Source of the DNA: Sphingomonas gei
Lineage (GTDB): Bacteria; Pseudomonadota; Alphaproteobacteria; Sphingomonadales; Sphingomonadaceae
Reading direction: 5' to 3'
Length of the DNA stretch: 64,000 nucleotides
NCBI RefSeq assembly: GCF_004792685.1
Contig: NZ_SRXT01000002.1
Coordinates: 372,001 to 436,000, forward strand
Both the position numbers and the translations under genes were made by a program. Shown here piece after piece: positions 58,896-64,000 of this stretch; positions within the stretch are counted from its first letter, which is position 1; the number at the start of each line of letters is the position of its first letter. The notes under the pieces are model-generated. The model saw only the letters and a program-made list of their open reading frames with translations, was not told the origin of the DNA and made no database searches.

Positions 58896-59001
58896 CCGTC
58901 CATCGCCGTTCGAACCCGACATTTGCGTGCAAGCCAGAATCGATCCCGCTGCATCCATGAGACGCGGCGAACGCGGAATCGTGCGTGGCGCTGGAGGACG
59001 T

Positions 59002-59979
59002 ATGATTTCCAGACAGGAACTTCGGCAATATTTCATCCGGGCCGAGCAGGCCCGTGGCGGCGCGCTGCCGACCAGCCTGCCGGTGCATCACTGGCGCCTG
59101 CAGCCTGCACTGGCGGCGCTGCATCAGGCGCTCGACGCGCTCGCCGATCCGACCGCCGACAGCGTTCGTGCACTGGTCGAGGCCGCCTTTGCCGACACCG
59201 ACTGGATCGACGGCTGGATCGCCGCGATGGCGCAAGACGCGCTTCGCGACGCCTATTTCGAACCGCCGCTCGCGCCGACCGGCAACGGCTTCCAGCGCGG
59301 CATCGCGGTGTTCGCGCACCGTCATGTCAACATCGCGCTGAACAGCCTGCCGGTGGACGCGCTCGCCGCGAAGAAGATGCAGCGCCGCGGCCCCGCGGCG
59401 ATCACCTTTACCGGCACCGTATCGGTGCAGAAATTCCTGCGCGCCGGCGGCGCCCTGCTGCGGATGTGGGACGCACCGCAGGTTTCGGGCAATTTCAGCC
59501 TGGACGACGGCCTGGCATGTCGCCCGGCGGGGCATCGCGCGCTCGAAGACGCCGATATCCTGACGCTCGACGGCCGGACCCAGAGCTATGTCATCGAGCA
59601 CGCAATCGCCAACATCGTCGTGCTGCAGGCCGAGATCCTGCTCGATCGCGCGCCGCTGCTCGTGGAATATGATTCGGAGGATCTCACTGCCGTCGCGGCG
59701 TGCAGCACCAGCGATGGCGCCTCGCGCAGCCAGATGCTGCTCAGCTTCCTCGCCACGCTGGGGCGCAGCGAGGACGACGCCATAGTCGAGCCCTTCACCC
59801 ATGACGAGAGCTTCTTCCTGCGCTGGCACGCGACCGCCGAACTATTCCGCCTGAATGAAGGCAGCGCGCGGGCGCGGCTCCACGCGATGGCCGAGCGGGA
59901 TCCGCATCCCGACCTGCGCGCGGCGGCGCGAAACGCGCTCGGCGTGCTCGTGACGGAGGCCGGCGCATGCCTCGCGTGA
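59002..59979 (+). CDS. A1: HEAT-like protein of the peptide cluster
   Basis: A 325-residue protein; ATG 59002 has GGAGG at good spacing, while an upstream GTG frame does not. It is a distant paralogue of A2 (61901-62881, 326 aa): both have TFxG (135-138), KFxRA (144-148) and Trp156 at the same positions. Both end with RWHxxxE and DPxxxxRxAA helices that look like HEAT repeats. The middle is beta-rich and may be a cupin-like fold without the metal histidines. The gene overlaps B1 by 13 bases. Function unknown; a binding or modifying partner for the upstream peptide is inferred. Confidence 0.72.
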   Translation: MISRQELRQYFIRAEQARGGALPTSLPVHHWRLQPALAALHQALDALADPTADSVRALVEAAFADTDWIDGWIAAMAQDALRDAYFEPPLAPTGNGFQRGIAVFAHRHVNIALNSLPVDALAAKKMQRRGPAAITFTGTVSVQKFLRAGGALLRMWDAPQVSGNFSLDDGLACRPAGHRALEDADILTLDGRTQSYVIEHAIANIVVLQAEILLDRAPLLVEYDSEDLTAVAACSTSDGASRSQMLLSFLATLGRSEDDAIVEPFTHDESFFLRWHATAELFRLNEGSARARLHAMAERDPHPDLRAAARNALGVLVTEAGACLA

Positions 59980-60893
59980 TCGAGACCGCCACGCAGCACC
60001 GCGCCGAACTCGGCGATCTCGTCGAAGCGCTGGAAACCGGGCGGTTCGACGCGCGCGACGAGGATTGCTTCGCGTCGTTCGGCGATCGCCTCAAGGCGCT
60101 CGCCAACAACCGCGACTTCCTCGCTGACCTGATCGTCGCAGAACTCCAGCAGCGCTGCCGCGATCAGAGCGCGCAGAATGTCTATGGGCCGCAGGTAGTG
60201 ATCCTGCATCAGGCACGCGACTTCTTCATCCGCGCCAATTTCTGGCCATCCGAGGGCGATCGACTGCTCCAGGAGAACGGCCCCGAGGCATTTTTCTACC
60301 ATGTGCCGCACGACCATAATTTCTCGTTCCTTACCGCGGGCTACATGGGTCCCGGCTATTGGAGCGATTATTACGAGTATGACTATGACAGTTTTGCCGG
60401 CGCCATCGGCGACGAAGCCGATCTGCGCTTCGTCGAGCGATCGCGGCTCGAGCAGGGCAAGATCATGCTCTACCGCGCGCATCGTGACGTCCACGCCCAG
60501 CTGCCCGCCGATGAACTGTCGGTCTCGCTCAACATCATGGAGCGCGCGCCGCATCTGAGCTTTCGCGACCAGTATCGCTTCGATGCCGAAAGCAAAACCG
60601 TCGCGGCGCATCTGACCCGCAGCGCCGTCGAGCCGCTGCTGGCGCTGTGCGCGCAACTGGGCGGCGATGACGGCCGTGATCTCGTCGAATCCTATGCCGC
60701 GCATCATCCGAGCGACCGGATACAGTTCAGCGCGATCACTGCGCTCGCCTCGGCGCAAATCAGCCTGGAGGACCGGCTCGCGGTGTTCGAACGCGGTGCG
60801 CGCGAGCCCAACCCGTTCATCGCCCGGATGGCCGCGCGCCAATGCGCCGCGATCGAAGCCGGGCGCTCATGGATCCAGCGATCCGTTCATTGA
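59967..60893 (+). CDS. B1: cupin-like putative metalloprotein of the peptide cluster
   Basis: A 308-residue protein closely related to B2 (62906-63823). The shared core is YGPQV (73-77), RANFWPS (89-95), FFYHxPHDH (109-117), FLTxGxxGPGY, then GKxMLYRA and a distal His176 in DVHAQLP before SLNIM. His112, 115, 117 and 176 are conserved in both, in the spacing of cupin metal motifs. The last 60 residues are HEAT-like helices. It could be a metal-dependent oxygenase or another modifying enzyme acting on the peptides; the reaction is not inferable from sequence. Confidence 0.75.
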   Translation: MPRVIETATQHRAELGDLVEALETGRFDARDEDCFASFGDRLKALANNRDFLADLIVAELQQRCRDQSAQNVYGPQVVILHQARDFFIRANFWPSEGDRLLQENGPEAFFYHVPHDHNFSFLTAGYMGPGYWSDYYEYDYDSFAGAIGDEADLRFVERSRLEQGKIMLYRAHRDVHAQLPADELSVSLNIMERAPHLSFRDQYRFDAESKTVAAHLTRSAVEPLLALCAQLGGDDGRDLVESYAAHHPSDRIQFSAITALASAQISLEDRLAVFERGAREPNPFIARMAARQCAAIEAGRSWIQRSVH

Positions 60894-60905
60894 GGAGGTG
60901 CTGCA

Positions 60906-61400
60906 ATGCTCGTGCATATCACCCTGCCCACCAATGCTCCGTTGCAGGCCACGGTCGGCTGGGACCCCGCCGAGAGCGAGCCGTCCCAGTCCGAATGCTG
61001 CGGCCGCGTCGCGGCGGACATAGCGCGCTCGCGTGGTCTGCAGCGCCGGCTCCTCGCCGACTTCCATATGGCCGATCCGGTGTGGGACATGCTGCTCGAT
61101 CTCTATCTGTCCGAGCGGAAGGGCGTGCGGGTCTCGATCTCGGACCTTGCTCTGGCCGCGGGCGTGCCGCGCAGCACCGGGGTGCGCTGGGTCGGCAATC
61201 TGATCGAGACGGGTGCGCTCAGCAGTGCGCCCGACGCCTGCGATGGCCGCCGTACCTGGGTGGAACTGAGCGCCGAATCGCGCGCAGCGCTGGAGCGCTA
61301 TTTCCTCGAAGTGGCGCGCACGTTTTCGCGTCGTCCCGGCGCACCGCGGAACTGGTCTCAAGTTGAGCGCAACAACGGCCTCGAAGTATTGACCGTATAG
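60906..61400 (+). CDS. Winged-helix (MarR-like) regulator of the peptide cluster
   Basis: A 164-residue protein behind GAGGAGG, 12 bases after B1. The segment DPVWDMLLDLYLSERKGVRVSISDLALAAG starts a winged helix (about residues 58-130) with recognition helix region VPRSTGVRWVGNLIETGAL and wing GRRTWVELS. The N-terminal 50 residues have no known fold. It lies between the two modules and upstream of the AT-rich promoter region of the twin peptide genes, which makes it the likely local regulator. Confidence 0.75.
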   Translation: MLVHITLPTNAPLQATVGWDPAESEPSQSECCGRVAADIARSRGLQRRLLADFHMADPVWDMLLDLYLSERKGVRVSISDLALAAGVPRSTGVRWVGNLIETGALSSAPDACDGRRTWVELSAESRAALERYFLEVARTFSRRPGAPRNWSQVERNNGLEVLTV

Positions 61401-61486
61401 TTTGATGATGACACATTCAAATTGTCAGCAAAAGTTGACGAATCAACAGCTAAACTAGCTTCTAGCTAAATAACTGGAGAATGAAT
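61401..61486 (+). promoter_or_regulatory. AT-rich promoter/operator region of the twin peptide genes
   Basis: The most AT-rich stretch of the cluster. It holds GTCA-N8-TGAC (61424-61439), a TTGACG (61435-61440) that could serve as a -35, and the palindrome TAGCT-TCT-AGCTA (61456-61468). I could not match a convincing -10. GGAGA lies six bases before the first peptide ATG. Confidence 0.45.
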
Positions 61487-61639
61487 ATGAGCAATCATCA
61501 GGTGCATAATTTGCCTTCCCTGGACTTCGAAGTCGGGATGCTCGTCGAGCAACGTGGAGAGGCCGTAATTTGCAGTCTCACTGCCGGCATCGCTTCGATT
61601 ATCGGCGCGATCTTCTTCGCAGACGCCGACCAACTCTGA
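61487..61639 (+). CDS. P1: 50-residue candidate precursor peptide
   Basis: ATG 61487 behind GGAGA; another ATG two codons upstream has poorer spacing. Residues 8-17 are NLPSLDFEVG, a motif repeated in P2 at 6-15. A short charged spacer leads to a glycine-spaced hydrophobic segment (29-46, from CSLTAGIASIIG to AIFF) and an acidic tail (ADADQL). One cysteine at 29. Equal length, shared leader motif and adjacency to P2 mark a pair of related peptides. Likely exported by the ABC system encoded at 63820. Too short and too isolated to be an enzyme. Confidence 0.72.
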   Translation: MSNHQVHNLPSLDFEVGMLVEQRGEAVICSLTAGIASIIGAIFFADADQL

Positions 61640-61662
61640 CACGCTCTATAAGGGGAAATTCC

Positions 61663-61815
61663 ATGTTCGATACCAACAACCTGCCCGCCCTGGACCTCGA
61701 AGTCGGTGCTCCCGGCTCGGCTCGCCACACGCCGGTCGTCGCCGGCCAGGTCATCGCCGGCATCATCATCGGCGTCGTGATCGCAGTCACCAACGACGCA
61801 GTCAGCGCCGAATAA
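61663..61815 (+). CDS. P2: 50-residue candidate precursor peptide
   Basis: ATG 61663 behind AAGGGGA, 23 bases after P1. It shares the leader-like NLPALDLEVG (residues 6-15) with P1, then has APGSARHTPVV and a hydrophobic glycine-zipper stretch (VAGQVIAGIIIGVVIAV, 26-42) with Gly-x4-Gly-x3-Gly spacing, ending in a polar acidic tail (TNDAVSAE). There is no cysteine. The paired design resembles two-component membrane-active peptides. A 13-bp perfect hairpin begins four bases after the stop. Confidence 0.75.
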   Translation: MFDTNNLPALDLEVGAPGSARHTPVVAGQVIAGIIIGVVIAVTNDAVSAE

Positions 61816-61819
61816 TCGC

Positions 61820-61851
61820 TTGCGGGCGCGGCAGCTTCGCCGCGCCCGCAA
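61820..61851 (+). other. Intercistronic hairpin, module 2
   Basis: Perfect 13-bp stem TTGCGGGCGCGGC / GCCGCGCCCGCAA, loop AGCTTC, no T-tract. It sits between P2 and A2, in the same relative place as the module 1 hairpin at 58874-58895. Confidence 0.75.
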
Positions 61852-61900
61852 ACACCTGACGGGATCGGGTGAACCGTTCCGATCGCATGAGGGAAACGAC

Positions 61901-62881
61901 ATGAAGAATCTCAAGGACATCATGGCGGTGGTGACGGCTCCTGAATTCCGTCCCGGCCTGCTGGAAGATAACAAGCGCAGCGTCAGCTACTACAATGATT
62001 ATCTCGGCTTCGGCGATCTCAAGCGGGTCCTGGCGGCGAACGAAGACATGACGCCGGCGGAAGTGTTCCGCCTGTGCGACGTCTTCTTCACCGAAGACCG
62101 TATCCAGTCGGTAGTTGCCGAAGAGCAGCGCTGCGCCGACCGCAATCCCTTTTACGGCTCCTCGTTCCAGCCGATCGGCGGTGAGTTTTTCGGCGGCATG
62201 GTGCTCGCCTCCACCGACCAGTTCACTGCGATGTTGTTGGCGCTCGACGGCTTCGAGATTGATCTCGCCAAGCAGCGCTACGGCGAGCGCCGCACGCTGA
62301 CCTTCGGCGGGCAGGAGACCTATCTCAAATTCTTCCGCGCGCACGAATTTCCGCTGCAGTCGTGGAAGATCCCGACCTTCGGCGACGATGACGATCTCCA
62401 CACGCTCGATCTTCGCTTCGAGGAAGGCGATCGCTTCGACTGCAAGGCCGGCGACTCGCTTCACTTCAAGGCCAATGAATCGTTCGAATATTCCGCCAAG
62501 GCGGGATCGCACGCGCTGGTGCTGCAGATCCAGATGTACCGCGGCGGGATGCCGATGGCGCTCGAATTCGACTTCGATACGCGCCGCATGGTCGGCGCCA
62601 GCTCACCCGCGCAGGAACCGACCCGGCTGCAGATGCTCGCCACTGCGATGCGCCTGTTCGGCCGCCAGGACAGCTGCGACCAGCTCGAGCGGCTGCTCGA
62701 GCATCCGTCGCATTATGTCCGCTGGCACACGATGCGCGAATATCTGGGGCTCAATCTCGAGCGCGCATGGCCGCATCTCGAGCGGATGCGCGACCGGGAT
62801 CCGCAGGCCGCGGTGCGCCGCGCCGCGCAGCGCACGATCGAAATGCTCAGCGACGAAATGCCGGCCATCGCGGCCGAATGA
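61901..62881 (+). CDS. A2: HEAT-like protein of the peptide cluster
   Basis: A 326-residue protein, ATG 61901 behind GAGGG. Paralogue of A1: TFGG (134-137), KFFRA (143-147), Trp155, then a beta-rich stretch (LDLRFEEGDRFDCKAGDSLHFKAN) that reads like a cupin or jelly-roll barrel. The C-terminal helices HYVRWHTMREYLGLNLERAW and RDRDPQAAVRRAAQRTIEML are HEAT-like. It lies 24 bases before B2 and is presumably co-translated. A role in handling the P1/P2 peptides is inferred from conserved order. Confidence 0.72.
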   Translation: MKNLKDIMAVVTAPEFRPGLLEDNKRSVSYYNDYLGFGDLKRVLAANEDMTPAEVFRLCDVFFTEDRIQSVVAEEQRCADRNPFYGSSFQPIGGEFFGGMVLASTDQFTAMLLALDGFEIDLAKQRYGERRTLTFGGQETYLKFFRAHEFPLQSWKIPTFGDDDDLHTLDLRFEEGDRFDCKAGDSLHFKANESFEYSAKAGSHALVLQIQMYRGGMPMALEFDFDTRRMVGASSPAQEPTRLQMLATAMRLFGRQDSCDQLERLLEHPSHYVRWHTMREYLGLNLERAWPHLERMRDRDPQAAVRRAAQRTIEMLSDEMPAIAAE

Positions 62882-62905
62882 CACTCACCGATAGGAGACG
62901 CCACC

Positions 62906-63823
62906 ATGCCCCTAGTCATCGATTCTCCGCAGACCGACGCGATCGAGCTCGGCGAGATCATCGAATATCTGCACGACGAGAATATCGACACCTCGGATCA
63001 CGATCAGATGATTGCGGCGGCGCCGATGCTCAAGCGGCTCAGCAACAATCGCAGCTTCCTCGGCGACATGGCGCTCGACGAATTGAAGAAGCGCACCGGG
63101 ATCGGCAACGGTTCGAACAATTACGGACCACAGGTCATCATGCTGTACGCGCCCACCAAGCGTCAGCAGACCTTTTTCCTGCGCGCCAATTTCTGGCCGT
63201 CGAACAACGACCACATCCTGCGCGCGAGCGGGCCCGAGCAGTTTTTCTATCACCACCCCCACGACCATTCGTTCAACTTCCTGACCGTCGGGCATTTCGG
63301 CCCCGGCTACAGCAGCAACTATTACACCTATGACTATGAGGACACTGCCGGCTATCCCGGCGAGCCTGTCGATCTCAAGTTCGTGGAAAAGAGTTCGCTC
63401 AGCGAGGGCAAGGTGATGCTCTACCGCGCCTGCTACGACATCCATGACCAGCTCCCGCCCGAGAGCATGTCGATCAGCCTCAACATCATGGAGCTGACCG
63501 TGCGCGGCAGCGTGGTCGATCAATATGGCTTCGACGTCGAGCGCAACTTCGTCGGCAATATGATCAACCGCATGTCGATGTGTTCGCTGATGCCGGTGAT
63601 CGCGCAGGTCGGCGGCGAAAACGCGCAGGACTATCTGGCCGAGACCGCACGGTCGCATCTCTCGGAGCGCGTGCGCTTCGCCGCGCTCAAGGCGATGGCC
63701 GCGAAGCAGCCGGACCTCGAAACCACGATGGAAGTGTTTCAGCAGGGCACGCGAAGCGAGAGCGCGCTGGTCGCGGGCTGGGCCCAGCACAAGCTCACCC
63801 GCCTCGAGAGCCTGCGCGCGTGA
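62906..63823 (+). CDS. B2: cupin-like putative metalloprotein of the peptide cluster
   Basis: A 305-residue protein, ATG 62906 behind TAGGAGA. Paralogue of B1, with YGPQV (73-77), RANFWPS, FFYHHPHDH (113-121), FLTVGHFGPGY and a distal His180 (DIHDQLP) before SLNIM. The four histidines aligned with B1 (116, 119, 121, 180) are candidate metal ligands. The C-terminus is HEAT-like (SERVRFAALKAMAAKQPDLE). The stop codon overlaps the GTG start of the ABC exporter gene. Confidence 0.75.
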   Translation: MPLVIDSPQTDAIELGEIIEYLHDENIDTSDHDQMIAAAPMLKRLSNNRSFLGDMALDELKKRTGIGNGSNNYGPQVIMLYAPTKRQQTFFLRANFWPSNNDHILRASGPEQFFYHHPHDHSFNFLTVGHFGPGYSSNYYTYDYEDTAGYPGEPVDLKFVEKSSLSEGKVMLYRACYDIHDQLPPESMSISLNIMELTVRGSVVDQYGFDVERNFVGNMINRMSMCSLMPVIAQVGGENAQDYLAETARSHLSERVRFAALKAMAAKQPDLETTMEVFQQGTRSESALVAGWAQHKLTRLESLRA

Positions 63824-64000
63824 CCCGCGCGGCGCCCACCGAAGCGAGCCCCAGGACGGGGCCTGCATCCTATGCCGATCTGTTCTCGGTATTGCGCCAT
63901 GTCCGCATCGATCGCGGAGCTTTGTGCTTCGCGGCGTTGCTGACTCTGGTGGAGGTGGGCGGCACGCTCGGCTTCCCGCTGCTCACCCGCACGATCGTCG
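63820..64000 (+). CDS. ABC exporter, N-terminal part (cut by the window end)
   Basis: A GTG start overlapping the B2 stop (GTGA). Sixty codons are visible: a polar leader (about 1-35) and the start of a first membrane helix (ALCFAALLTLVEVGGTLGFP), then LLTRTIV, the usual opening of a type I exporter membrane domain (MsbA/LagD-like). There is no N-terminal C39 leader peptidase domain before the helix, so leader removal, if any, must be by another enzyme. The linkage makes it the probable exporter of the P1/P2 peptides. Confidence 0.75.
   Translation, partial: MTRAAPTEASPRTGPASYADLFSVLRHVRIDRGALCFAALLTLVEVGGTLGFPLLTRTIV

Noticed and set aside
58720..63823. Lasso peptide or lanthipeptide cluster
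   Set aside because: No asparagine-synthetase-like, transglutaminase-like, LanM/LanB/LanC or radical SAM protein is present in the visible part.
63820..64000. C39 peptidase-containing bacteriocin exporter
   Set aside because: The visible N-terminus has only about 35 polar residues before the first membrane helix, too short for a C39 domain. Leader removal, if any, is by another protein.

Overview
The window looks like a chromosomal segment of a GC-rich alphaproteobacterium, most likely a sphingomonad (Sphingomonas or a close relative). The grounds are high-GC coding with many NLA/GVG-type starts and ATGA gene overlaps, large TonB-dependent receptors (one with FecI/FecR-type regulators), an XrtA/PEP-CTERM-type exopolysaccharide regulator set (PrsT/PrsR/PrsK plus sugar transferase), HWE-family histidine kinase signalling, and a CIRCE-controlled groESL. 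No tRNA, rRNA, CRISPR, insertion sequence or prophage was seen. Nothing here rests on a database search.

Layout. Positions 1-14.9 kb hold housekeeping and general genes: an aldo/keto reductase with a GreA-like factor, an orphan TonB-dependent receptor, NAD-dependent DNA ligase, a metallo-beta-lactamase-fold hydrolase, a diguanylate cyclase, uvrB, a hemerythrin-like protein and two lipoproteins. Positions 14.9-15.3 kb hold a probable structured transcript with an 18-codon ORF, an exceptionally long Shine-Dalgarno sequence and a strong terminator. Positions 15.4-23.1 kb form a sigma factor / FecR / STN-type TonB receptor / M16 zinc peptidase operon. Positions 23.1-31.2 kb carry the PrsT-PrsR-PrsK-sugar transferase operon and a divergent mannose-1-phosphate guanylyltransferase. 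Oligoendopeptidase F, groESL, an HNH nuclease toxin with its SUKH immunity gene, SppA and threonine synthase fill 31-42 kb.

Positions 42.4-47.5 kb are a signalling block: a stand-alone CheB methylesterase, a 1197-residue CheB-CheR-PAS-HWE kinase fusion and a single-domain response regulator. Positions 47.5-57.2 kb contain small regulator/target pairs (TetR with a membrane protein, HxlR with a short-chain dehydrogenase, TetR with an O-methyltransferase), a secreted trypsin-like protease, a YcaQ-type DNA glycosylase and a small UVR-motif protein.

The most interesting region is 57.4-64.0 kb, which continues past the window. After an ECF sigma factor and a membrane protein come two copies of one module: a small peptide gene or genes, then a strong intercistronic hairpin, then an A protein (about 325 aa, C-terminal HEAT-like helices), then a B protein (about 305 aa, cupin-like with a conserved HxxHDH...H set). 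A winged-helix regulator sits between the modules, and an ABC exporter gene overlaps the end of the second. The three peptides (46, 50 and 50 aa) end in glycine-rich hydrophobic segments; the two 50-mers share an NLPxLDxEVG leader-like motif. I read this as a probable, to my knowledge uncharacterised, modified-peptide or two-peptide bacteriocin-like system; that reading is inference from layout and sequence features.
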